From NCBI RefSeq assembly GCF_902859765.1, contig NZ_CADIJV010000007.1, positions 1 to 64,000 on the forward strand: DNA of 64,000 bases, written 5' to 3'. Positions within the stretch are counted from its first letter, which is position 1. The number at the start of each line of letters is the position of its first letter. This document shows, one piece after another, positions 37,608 to 48,500 of this stretch. The notes under the pieces are model-generated. The model had not been told where the DNA came from, ran no database searches, and saw only the letters and a list, made by a program, of their open reading frames with translations. The DNA comes from Achromobacter pulmonis (GTDB lineage Bacteria; Pseudomonadota; Gammaproteobacteria; Burkholderiales; Burkholderiaceae_B). Made by a program: the position numbers and the translations under genes.

Positions 37608-39224
37608 TCAGAAATTGGCACGGACGCTGAAGTTCAATCGGGGATCGTGTTTCTTGGTGCTGGGGCCGTCCTTGAGCGGATAGCCCCAGTCCAGCGAGCC
37701 GGACAACCAGTCCAGCACCTGCAGGCGCGTGCCCAGGCCGACGCTGGCCAGCGAATAGCTTGCGTCCTGTTCGGGCAGCGGATCGCGCAGGCGCAGCGTG
37801 GCGGCATCGGCAAAGGCGTAGAAGCGCCATTCGTTGACGTTGCTGCCGAGCCAGCGCGCCAGCGACGGCGTGCGCCACTCGACCGAGCCGAGCAAACCAT
37901 CGTCGCCGGTGCGCTCGGCGGCCAGATAGCCGCGCACGCTGGTGCTGCCGCCGGCGGAGAATTGCTCGTTCGAGACCAGCGCGCCCGAGGCCAACTGGAA
38001 GCCGGCGCGCAGGCCTAGCTGCCAATCGCCGAACAGGTTCTGGGTATGGGTGCCGTCGCCGCGCAGCAGCGCGAAGCTGGGGCTGGCGCGGTAGCGCTTG
38101 TCGTCGAACTCCTTCCAGTCGCTGCCCAGGCCGAAAAAAGAACGGCTGGCGCCGACGAGCGACAGGCCGATGCTGCTCTGCGACGACTCCGAATAGCGGT
38201 AGCCGTTGTACGAGAACGTGAACGGCACGTACTTGAGCGGGATAAGGTCCTCGCTGCCGCCAAAGCGCGTGGTCTCGTCGAACTTCTTGTAGTCCAGGCC
38301 GAACGACAGCGAGTTGTACCAATCGCCCTGCGGCGCCAGGGTGTAGATGGCGCTCATGCCGAACGAATAACCCTTGCCCAACACGTTGGTGCCGCCGATG
38401 GTGGCGACGTTGCTGTCGCTCTTGTAGCCGGTGAACTGCAGGCTCCATTGGTGGTCAAGCGGCATCGAGTACGAGCCGGACCAGACCTTGGCGTTGTCGG
38501 TTTCCTGCGGCGCGGTGAAGAAGGTCAGGCTGACCGAATGGCCCAGTTGCCAGAGGTTGTCATAGCCCAGCGACGCCGTGCCGCGCAGGCGCGTGGTGTC
38601 GGCGCTGTAGTCGTTGTTCAGGCCCAGGCTGGCGTGCCACGGGTTCTTGTCCTCGACCTTGAGGTCGACGTCCATGGTGCCGGGAATGCGGCCTTCCTTG
38701 ACCAGCGGAACCACCTGGCGGCTGGCGCCCTTGTTCAGGTTGGTCAGTTCGGCCTGCGCCTGGTTGAAGTTGGGCACCTCGCCTTCCTGCAACGCCGGCA
38801 CTTCATCGCGGATGGCCAGCGGCGAATAGTGCTTGGCGCCCACCACCCGCACGCGGCCCACCTTGGTTTCCGCGACCTGCAGGAACACGATGCCGTCGGC
38901 TACCTGCTGCTCGGGCAGGTCGACGTACACGGACTGATAGCCACGCTCCTGGTAGATGGTCTGCAAGGCTTCGCGCGCGGCCTCGATGTCGGCCAGCGTG
39001 CGGTCCGGCCCCAGGTAGGGATAGACGGCCTTCTCAATGTCGCGGGCGTCCAGCACGGTGTTGCCGCGCACGATGTATTCGTTGACGTTGACGCGGCGCG
39101 CCTCCTGCGCGGCCGCCGCCGGCTGCGCCCAGGCCACGTTCGCGGCCAACGCCAGCACCACCGCTGCCGGCGCGCTGCGCATCATGGCGCGCAGCGCGCC
39201 GCCCCTGCTCTCGAAATCATGCAT
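37608..39224 (-). CDS. TpsB outer-membrane transporter (FhaC/ShlB family)
   Basis: 538 residues from the ATG at 39224; an ATG about 13 codons on is an alternative that places the signal peptide (ending in NVAWAQ) right at the start. Two POTRA regions (about 45-120 and 120-195; VRGNTVLDARDIEKAVYPYL, VVGAKHYSPLAIRDEVPAL) precede a beta-barrel with the conserved VRGY motif of loop L6 (GGSTSVRGYLAAERTGDDG) and a terminal Phe. It exports the TpsA exoprotein encoded upstream. It is separated from tpsA by 322 bp and followed 37 nt later by the ExbB fusion gene. Confidence 0.9.
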   Translation of the reverse strand: MHDFESRGGALRAMMRSAPAAVVLALAANVAWAQPAAAAQEARRVNVNEYIVRGNTVLDARDIEKAVYPYLGPDRTLADIEAAREALQTIYQERGYQSVYVDLPEQQVADGIVFLQVAETKVGRVRVVGAKHYSPLAIRDEVPALQEGEVPNFNQAQAELTNLNKGASRQVVPLVKEGRIPGTMDVDLKVEDKNPWHASLGLNNDYSADTTRLRGTASLGYDNLWQLGHSVSLTFFTAPQETDNAKVWSGSYSMPLDHQWSLQFTGYKSDSNVATIGGTNVLGKGYSFGMSAIYTLAPQGDWYNSLSFGLDYKKFDETTRFGGSEDLIPLKYVPFTFSYNGYRYSESSQSSIGLSLVGASRSFFGLGSDWKEFDDKRYRASPSFALLRGDGTHTQNLFGDWQLGLRAGFQLASGALVSNEQFSAGGSTSVRGYLAAERTGDDGLLGSVEWRTPSLARWLGSNVNEWRFYAFADAATLRLRDPLPEQDASYSLASVGLGTRLQVLDWLSGSLDWGYPLKDGPSTKKHDPRLNFSVRANF

Positions 39225-39546
39225 AGCGATGCACTCAGTTCCTTGTGTGATGGCCGGTCTGGCACCGGCCGCTACCGTGCAGCGCGCTTGCGACAATCCG
39301 GTTACCGCTTTCTGCCCGCATACCCGCGTCTACAGCTTCTGCTTGTTACTAGACGTTCCCGGACGGCGCGGACTGCGCGTTGTAAGAAAAATTTCATGAA
39401 ACAGCGCGGGCCCCGAGAGAAGGTGCGCGTCAAAGAATCAGGGCCCGGCAAATGCCGGGCCCCGCGGGCTTTTTCACACTCCGTTTTCATGACGGCGGCA
39501 TGACAGCCGGCCAGTCTTTTCCGCGCCGGTTGCAACCCATCGCGCA
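39225..39546. other. Intergenic region between tpsA and tpsB
   Basis: 322 bp without a convincing gene. It contains a strong hairpin (39441-39462) and an AT-rich patch near 39384-39404 that could hold a tpsB promoter on the minus strand. The spacing is unusually large for a TPS pair, so tpsA and tpsB may be expressed at different levels. Confidence 0.5.
39441..39462. terminator. Strong hairpin between tpsA and tpsB, possible terminator or attenuator
   Basis: A perfect 9-bp GC stem (GGGCCCGGC / GCCGGGCCC) with an AAAT loop. The plus strand continues into CGCGGGCTTTTTC, a T-run suited to plus-strand termination. On the minus strand, the direction of tpsA, the stem is followed by the weaker TGATTCTTT. 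It lies 85 bp after the tpsA stop and could reduce read-through into tpsB. Confidence 0.5.
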
Positions 39547-42500
39547 TCAACCGCCACTGTCCGCACCCTGCACCTGCACCACACCGTCAGGACGGTAGGA
39601 CGGCACGGCCTCGCGCGGTTGCGGCGCCACGCCGGCCCCGGCCAGCGGTTCCGCGCCATAGCCCAGGATCTGCACGCTGATGACGGACGGCTGGTTCTGG
39701 CGCGCCTGCTGGCGGGCACGCTGCGCCGAGTCCTGCGCCGCGCCGGACGCGGCCGAGGAAGCCGCGCTGGCCGACGATAGCGCGCCGGTGTTGACCACCG
39801 CCGTCACCGGGATGCCCTTGCTGTCGCCCTGCACCTGGGTGTTGGCGGCATTGACCACGTGCAGCGCCGCCACGTTGACGTTGCCCGACACGCGGATGCC
39901 GGCCTCGCCCGCGTCGATAGTGCCCAGCGGCGCGACCAGGTCGACGTCGCCCGCCGGCACTTCGGCGATCGGCGCCAGCGTGGCGATGCCGGCGCCGGTG
40001 GACGGCGCCGTCGGCGCCAGGGTGACGTTGCCCAGGGCGTCGTAGACGCGCTTGGGCGGCGTGTACAACACGGTGGTCTTGGCGCCGCGGCCGGCGTTGA
40101 TGTCGCCCTCGGCCGACCACGCCTGAATGTGGCCGCCAAAGGTGGTCATGATGCGGCTCTGCCCCAGCAGCACGCTGCCCAGCGCGTACAGCTGGATGTC
40201 GCCCTGCCCCTGCGTCACCACGCCCGCCGTCGCCGGCGGCGCCGCGCCTTCGATGCCCAGCACCTGCTGCCCGCCCGGCGTCAGCACCTGGATGTCGCCG
40301 CCGAACTGCGTGCGCAGGCCGGCGCCGCCATACATGGTGAAGTCGCCCTGGTACAAGCGCTGCGCGCCTTCGGCATCGGTCCGCGGGAACAGCGCCGCGA
40401 TGGCGCGGCGGCCGCGCAGATAGCTGCCGCTGCGCGGACCGTCCTGATCGGTGTACTCGCGGCCGCCCTTGCGCAGTTCGGCGAAGTACAACTGGCGCGC
40501 GTAGATGCCCTGCTGTTCGGACGCCAGGGCGTCCAGGGCGGCGCGCGCGCCGTCCTCGCCGCCGTCGTAGCCTTGATGCGCGCGCAGCCAGTTGACCAGG
40601 TGCAACTCGCTTTCCTGGCGATAGTCCTGCATCAGGTCGCGGCGCTTGCGCGACGGATCGGCCGCCACCTCGGCATCCAGTTGCGCCTGGCGCTGCGCCA
40701 GTTCGGCCGGCGCGCCGGCCTCGTCGCCCTGGTAGCCATACACCTGGCGCAGCCAGCCGGCCAGCGACAGTTCGCCGGCATAGGACTGCACCACGCGGTC
40801 CGGATTGGCGCCCAGCGTCTGGCCGGCGGCCAGCGCCCGCGCCGGGTCCAGGTAGCGCGCCAGCAGGCCGGCGTAGTCCGGCCCCTGCGGGCTGACGCCC
40901 GCCAGCACCGCGATATCGGCGCCGGGGCGCGCGTCGCCGCGCACGATGGCGCCGATGCTGACGATGCTGGCCACGTCGTCCTGGCGAATGTTGCGGCCCG
41001 CCTGCACCAGCAGCGTGCCGGGGCCCGCCACCTTCAGGTCGGCCCGCACGATGTCACGGCCAGCACTCACCTGCGACAGGTCGTTGGCATTGCTGTGCAG
41101 CCCCAGCGCGCTCATCCCCAAGATGTCGCGTCCCGCCCGCACCGAGACCGGCAATGCGGCCTCGTACCAGGTCAGCACGGTGCGCATCCGCCCCTGCAAG
41201 GCATCCTCCATGATCCGCGTTTCGGCGCCGGCGCGCAGGCCGACGATATCGCCATCCACGGCATGGAAACGCGCCAGTCCCGTTCCGCCTTGGCGCGGCG
41301 AGGCATCCAATGGCGTATTGGGACCGAACGTGAACAGCGGTTTGGGCGAGTTCTGCCAGACCTTGTTGCCCTCGACCGTGGCATTGAAGATGGTCTGGTC
41401 GTTGTTCTCGCCCGCATTGACGGCCATGAAGCCGGGGCGCCACGGCGTCGGCAGCGGCGCGTCCGCACCGGAGATCGACACCGCGTGAGCGCCTGCGGCG
41501 AAGATCGAGCCGCTGGCCAGCATCGACAATTCACCGCTGGATGACGGCGCCAGCAACAGCACGTGGTTGACGTCGTCCGCCTCGCGCGTAGTGGTGGCCA
41601 GGATGATGTCCCCGCCGGCCGCCGTCACGCCCAGCCTGGCGGGGTAGACGTAGCTGATCTGCCGCCGCGCGCCGGTCCGGGTCGAGTCTTCGGTCAGCAG
41701 GTCCGTGCCCGGCTTGTAGGTATTGTTAGTGGTCAACGGCGTCACGTTGCCGCCGGCCGAGAACAGATCGATGGCCGTGGCCGGCGTCCACAGCGTGAAC
41801 CAGCTTTCGGCGCCGCCGCCCTTGGACAGGCTGCCCTGGGTGTAGGGGCTGGTGTTGATCTGGCGCACGCGGCCCGGGTCCGGCGCATCGGCCAGCACCA
41901 GGTCGCCGCGCGTATCCAGCGAGGCCACCGCATCGCCCAGCAGCAGGCGCGGCCCGCCCATGGGCCGGCCGCCGGCGACCGCATACAGGTCGGTGGCCCG
42001 CAACTGCGCGCCATCGCCATGGAGCAGCGAGATGCCGCCGACGCGGCCCGCCGTCAAGGCCAGTTGCCCGCGCAGGTTGACCAGCAGCCCATTGAGGTCG
42101 ACGTCTTCGAAGTTGCCGGCATAGTTGTTGCCCACGCCGGAGCGGCCATCGGATTGCTGCATCGCGCGCAGATTGGGGTTGAATGCGCCGCCGACCCGCA
42201 GGTCCATGTCGCCGCCGCCGGTCAGCACCAGGTCGCCATCCACCACCCGGCCGGTGCCGGCCACCACGGCCACCACGGCCTGGGAACGGCCCGATGCCAT
42301 ATTGTTGTTGAGCAACGCGTCGCCGCGCGCATCGCGCACGCCGGCATCGCGTCCGGCGCTGATGCTCAGATTGCCGCCGCCCAGGGTGCCGAAGCCGGTG
42401 AAACCCACGACCCGCGGCTGCTGGCTGTTGGTCGTGGCATTGGCCGCGTACGTGCCGAAGTTGATCCACCAGCTCGACGCGATATCGGTCACGCCCGGCA

Positions 42501-45500
42501 TGCCCACGCTGCCCTGGCGCCACAGCCAGTTGCTGAGCGCGGCGCTGGGGTATTTGGTGTATTCGACATCCTGGGTGCCATAGCGCTGGGCGTTCATGGA
42601 ATTCGCGCTCCATGCATCGCCGTAGATGTCGCGGCCCGCCGCCACGGTCAGGTTGCCGCCCTGGTCCGGGTACCAGGCGCGATAGGCGGCCAGTGCCGCG
42701 TCGTACTTGCCGTCGTGCTGGATGGAGCCCAGCACGGCGTCGTCATCGGTGGTGCCGCGCGGCAGGTTGAAGCGCGCGTCCAGCGCCGCCCCCAGCGACG
42801 ATGGCGCGCCGGCCGTGTACACGCCGTAGACCGACGCCATGCCGACGTCGCGCCCGGCCAGCAGCGACAGGTCGCCGGTGCCGGTGCGCAGCACGCTGAA
42901 CAGCGGCGCGCGGTCAGCGTAGCGGTAGTCGCGCGTAACGGTGGTCTCGGTGCGGCCGCCGCCTGCGCAGTAGCTGGCGTCAAAGCACACCTCGTTCTCA
43001 TCCATGAACCACTCTTGCGCCAGTTTCCTGACGGAGTAGCCGACGTAGGCGGCATCGCCGAAGTACAACATCGCCCCCTCGAGCGTCAGCGTGCGCGAGG
43101 CCGCTTCGCAGTAGCCCGTGCCGTTGCAGAAGTCGTCTTCGGTCATGAAGAAACTTTCGGCAATGGCCTTGGGCGAGGTTCCCAGCAGGGACGGGTCCAA
43201 TCCCAACTCGTCGATGGCGAGCTGCGTCAGCCCGCGGTCGCCGATGAAGACATTGGTGACGGTCTTGGTGCCGAAGCCCAGCCGGCCGTAGTGCGTGTCG
43301 GCCAGGATGATGTCGCCCTGCCCGTCGGCCCGGCGCGCGGCCATGTCGGCCGCCGTCAGGTCGGCGCCCGCCACCGCCATCAGGCTCCAGGCGCTGGCGC
43401 CCTCGCCCAGCATCGGCGCCAGGGCCCAGTTGCGGCCCTGCCGGCCGTCCGGGCCGACGGGACGCAGGTTGATGGGTTGATGGCCCGGCAGTTCGATGAA
43501 AGTCTGCGACGGGATCAAAGAACCGCGCGCCAGGTCCAGGCGCGCGCTGGCCTTGAGCGCCGCCGGCAGCGGCACGCCCTTGGGCCAGGTGAAGGCCTGC
43601 AGCGCCGCCTCGTTGCGCAGCGTGAAGCCCACGCCCAGGCGGGCGCCCGCGCCCAACGCCAGCGCCTCTTGCAGCACCGAGCCGGCGCGCAGCACGCGGC
43701 CGTCGGCCAGCGTCAGGTCGCCGGTCAGCACCAGGCCGGCGGGCAGCGCCAGCGGGCCGTCCAGCGTCGCCGCCATCGGCAGCACGGTGCCGGCCGGCAG
43801 CGTGGCGGCCTGCGCCGGCAGGTCGTAATTGAGCGCGCGGCCGGCCGGGAACACCGTGCCCGTTTCCAGCTGAACGCCATCGATGGGCACCACCAGGTCT
43901 TCGCCAAACGGCGTCTGGCCATTGCCCAGGAAACGCCCTTCGACCAGCTTCCAGCCGCTGTCGTCGAGGGTCTCGGGCGGCGGCGCGAAGCCGTCGTTGA
44001 TGCTGCCGTGGATGGCCAGGTCGCCGCCGGCGCGCAACACCAGCTTGCCGGGCTCGCCGTAGCCGCGCAGCGCGGCCACCGCGCGGTTGGCGTTGGGGCC
44101 GTAGCGATAATTCGACAAGTCGATATCGCCCGACACCGTCAGGTTGCCATCGGGCGTGGCGCTGACGATCTCGACGCCGGGGCGCAGGTGGTACGGGCCC
44201 AGGGCCGCCAGGCGGGCAGTCAGCGCGCCATTGCCGAGCGCGGCGTTCATGTAGGCCACGCTCTCGCCGTCGATGCCGTCCAGGTAAGCCTGCGTGATCA
44301 GCTGCGGCGTCTTGCCGCTGACGTCCGGCTTGGGCGCCAGCGGCGCATCGTCGTAGCGGCGGAAGGCATTCACGGCCACGGTCTTGGCGCCCAGGATCTG
44401 CGGCGTGCCAGTGATGCTGATGGCCACGTCGTTAGCGCCGTCGCCGGAACCGGGAAGCGCGCCGCGCCCGGCGCCGCCGCCCTGGCGGCGGGCGTTCAGG
44501 TCGAGCGTGCCGAGCTGGCGGCCGCCCAGGCGGCTGGCATCGTCGGTGCCGGCGCGCAGATCGAAGCGCGCGCCAGCGTCCAGCGCCAGCGTGCCGTCGC
44601 GCGAGGTCAGTTCGACGATGGCGCGGTTGGCGGCGTCGATGACCTTGCCGTAGCTATCCAGGCGCAGGCGCGCGCCATGCGTGTCCAGCAGGCCGTTGAT
44701 GCGCAGGTCGTCGCGCGCCGCCAGGCGGATGCTGCCAACCTGGCGGCCGCTGGCGTCGATGCGGCCATTGACCGTCAGGCTGCCGCCGTCGACGCTGATC
44801 TCGACCACGCGCGCGCGCACCTCGTCGCCCACCACCAGGTCGCCTTGCTTGAGCTGGAAGCGACGCGCGCCGGTGACGCCGCCCTGGTTCAGCCGTTGAT
44901 TCAGGCCCGCGAAATCCGCCAGCGTCTGCGCGCGCAGGGTGATCTCGGCGCCGTCATAGGGCACTCGCGTGCCGCCGGCGTCATACTCGCCGCTGGCCCC
45001 GCCCAGCAGCGTGCCATCGAGCGCCACGCGGCCGCCCGCCGCGCCCAGCGCCACGGCCTGCATGCGGCCGCCACGCTGGTTGCGCGCCGACAGGTCGATG
45101 ACCGACCCGGCAGCCTGGACGATGTTGCCGGCCACACTGTTCAGTTCGAGATCGCCGCCCCAGCTGTAGCGCACCGCGTCGTAGGCCGTGAAGGCGCGGC
45201 CCGACAGGTCGATGCGCGCACCGGCCCCCAGGGTGATGTCGTCGTCGGCCTTGACGCTCAGCTTGCCCGACGGCAGCGCCACGGTCGAGTCCAGCGTCAC
45301 GCGCCGCGCCTTCAGGTCGAGCGTGGCGCCCAGCACGTCGCGCGCCGGCGCCGCGGCGCCGGTACCCGTCAACGCCAGCGCGCCGCCCGCCCGCAACGCC
45401 AGCGTCGCGCCGGCCTCGGCGGTCAGCAGCGGCGTGCGCAGCGACAGGTCGCCGCCTTGGTAGCGCCAGCCTTCGCCGGCCACGTAGCCGTCCTGCTTGT

Positions 45501-48500
45501 GATAGACGTGCAGGCTGCCGCTCGCCGTGCCCGTTATCATGCGGGCGGCTTCCAGGTTGACCGACGCGAAGCCCAGCGCCAGCCGGTTGGCCGGCACCAG
45601 CGTGGCCGGCACCGTGTAGGGCGCGTGTTCGAAGCGGATGACGTCGGCCGCGATGGTCAGGCTGCCGTCACCCAGGCGGTCCAGCACCGCGCCGCCCGGC
45701 GCGGCGGGGGTATCGTAGCCCAGCGGCACATTGCCGCCCTGATTGGCCATGACCGCGCCCGCCCAGATCACTTCCGGCGCACTGATGCGCGCCGTGTCGC
45801 CGGCCGCGCCGTAGCCATACACGGCCGGCGCGCCCAGCACCAGGCGCTGCAAGGCCGAGGGACCGGCCGCGGCGCGGGTGTCCAGCGTCACCGCGCCATA
45901 GACGTTGATGGACTCGGCGGCATTGAGGATCAGGCTCTCCAGCGCGGGCGCGCCCAGCGCCGTATTGCCGCGTAGCAATTGCGCCAAGGCATCCTGGTCC
46001 AGCGCCAGTCCCGGCGGCAATTGTCCCGCCGCCGCGGCCTGGGCCAGCGCCTGCGGCGAGCCCAGGTTCAGGCCGGACACGCTCAGCATCAGGTTGCGCG
46101 TGCCGTATTCCACGTTGTCGCGCAGCGTGAAGGCGCCGTTGGTGGCGGCGCCGATGGTGCCTTCGGACACCAGGCGCGTGACGCCTGCGCAAACGCCCGC
46201 GCAGGCGCCCACGTCGATGGCCACGCGTCCGCCTTCCGACGATCGCATGTTGACCAGGCCGTTCGACAGGATCAGCGCGCCGCCGGTCGAGGCACTGTAG
46301 TAATAGCCGCCACGCGCATCGCGCGGCGCCGCGCCCAAGCCGATGGTGGACAGGACGGCCCCCTGCTCCACGGTGATGCCGCCGTTGTCGGGCGCGACCA
46401 GCACGATCTCCGGGGCGTGCAGACGCGCGCCGCCGCGCACCAGCACCCGCTGGCTCTCGCCGCCCAGGCTGATCAGGCCGAGCGAATCGGCGCTGGTCGA
46501 GGCGCCAAAGGCACCGCCCAGCACCATGGCGGCGGGGCGCAACGCATTGAGCGCGTCGGCGGAGACGGCCGCGGCGGCGCCGGCCAGGGCGGGCGTCTGG
46601 CCCGGCCCCAGGATTTCCAGGCCGCCTCCCCGCACGTCCACGGCCAGGGTGCCGCCCGCGCCGGCGCTGCCCGGCGCCGCGCCGAAACGCGCCACGCCGT
46701 CGAACGACAGGGCCGGCGCGCCCTCGCGCCCCGCGCCCGGCGTCAGCTTCAGACGCAGCATGCCGGCATCGGCCAGCAGCATCGGCAAGGGCGTGCCGGT
46801 GCGCGCCGCGTTCGCCACCAGGAAGGCGTTGTACGAGGTCTCGTTGTATTGCGCATGGCGGCGCACCACGTCGCCCGGGGTCAGCAGCAACTGGCTGGCC
46901 GGGACCGAACCGGCGTTGGCGCCCGGCGTCGTCATCTGGCCCGTCGTCACCCACGACCCGCCGCGGGTGCGCGCGGCCTGCGCGGCATCGAACACGCCCG
47001 GCGCGCCAGCCTCGACGCGGAACGCGCCCGGCAACAGGGCGAAATTGGCCGGCAGCAGCGTGTAGGTGCCGGCCGGCAGCCCCGGCACGCCCGCGCTGAT
47101 GGTGACGCGCTGCCCGTAGGCGGGCGTGGCGGCATCCTTGGTCGCCGGCGCATAGTCGCCGTTGAACCCGGGCACGATAGCGTAGACGGCATTGCCGGAC
47201 TTGCTGAAGCCGAAGCCGGGGTTGGCATCGGCCATGGCGTACTTGAGCACGTCCACCGAGCCGCCGCGCCCGCGCACGAACGCGGCGCCGGTCAGCTCGC
47301 CGCCGCCGGACAGGTCCAGCAACGAGCCGGCCTCGGCCACGATGGTTTTCGCGTTGATCTGGATCATGCGGGTGGGGCCGCCGGCGATGTCATTGCCGCC
47401 CACGCCGCCGGCCCGGATCTCCTGCCCGCCATACAGGTACTTGATGCCGTCGGTGGTGCCGCCATAGGGCATCAGCAAGCCCAGGCCGCTGATCGAGGTG
47501 ACGCTGCCGGCCAGGAAGCGCACGCTCGACGGCTTGCCCTGGGGGCCGTCGAAGATGATCGAGCCCAGCGGCGCCCGCAGCACCCCGCCCTGGATGATGT
47601 TGGGTCCGGACAGCGTCATCGAGCCAAAGGCGGAATACGGCATGGCGGGCAGATCGCCCGCGGCGCGCTGGATGGTGAGCACCGCGTCCGGATTGCTCAC
47701 CAGGCCAGTCGAGAGGTAGTACTCGCCCGCGGCAAGGATGCCGCCGCCGCCGAGGATCGGATAGATCTGGGCGGCCGTGATGGTCAGGCGGTTGGGCGCG
47801 GCCATCCGCGTGGCGCTGTTGGCGTCCTGGCCCATGGAAAACCTCGCCAGGCGCAGGTCGCCGCGCAGGTTCACCTGGACATCGTCGAAACTGCTCAGGT
47901 CGCGCCGGCCGCGCAGGTCCATCATGTCGGCGTCCAGCACCAGGCGATGCCCGCGCTTGAGCCAGGTCGGCTCAACCAGCGGCACCTGCGCCACGCTGTC
48001 GGCCCCCAACGGCGGTTCGTACGTCGCGGTGTTCAGGAAAATGCGCGGCGCCGACAGACGCACCAGGCTGCCGGCCGGCGCATCCGGGCTCAGCATCAGC
48101 GCGCCCGACAGGCGCAGGCTCTGCGGCATGGCCAGCGTCAGGCCGCTGTCGGCCCGCATCGAGGCGAACAGCGCCAGGTTGCCGAAGCCGCCGGCCTCGA
48201 CGCGGTCCACGCCCAGGCGGCCGACGCCATAGCGCAGGTTCCCGCCGAGTTCGCCTGGACGCAGATCGTCCGACAGCAACGAGTCGCCCTGGCGCTGCGC
48301 CAGCGTCAACACCCGTGGCGTCAGCACCTCGGCCTCGGCCAGGCTTCGCAGATAGAAGGCGGGCGCCAGCGCCACGCCCAGGGTGCCTCCCACCGCGCCC
48401 GCTCCGCCCGCCGCGGCGCGCAGGTCGCCGTCCAGGTGCAGGCTGTTGGCCGACGCCAGCACCATGCTGCCGCCGTTGTAGGCCAGCAGCGTTGCGCCGC

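Noticed and set aside
39547-39800. C-terminal contact-dependent-inhibition toxin on the exoprotein
   Set aside because: The end is low-complexity Ala/Gln/Arg followed by a short tail, with no VENN-like boundary and no small immunity gene downstream.
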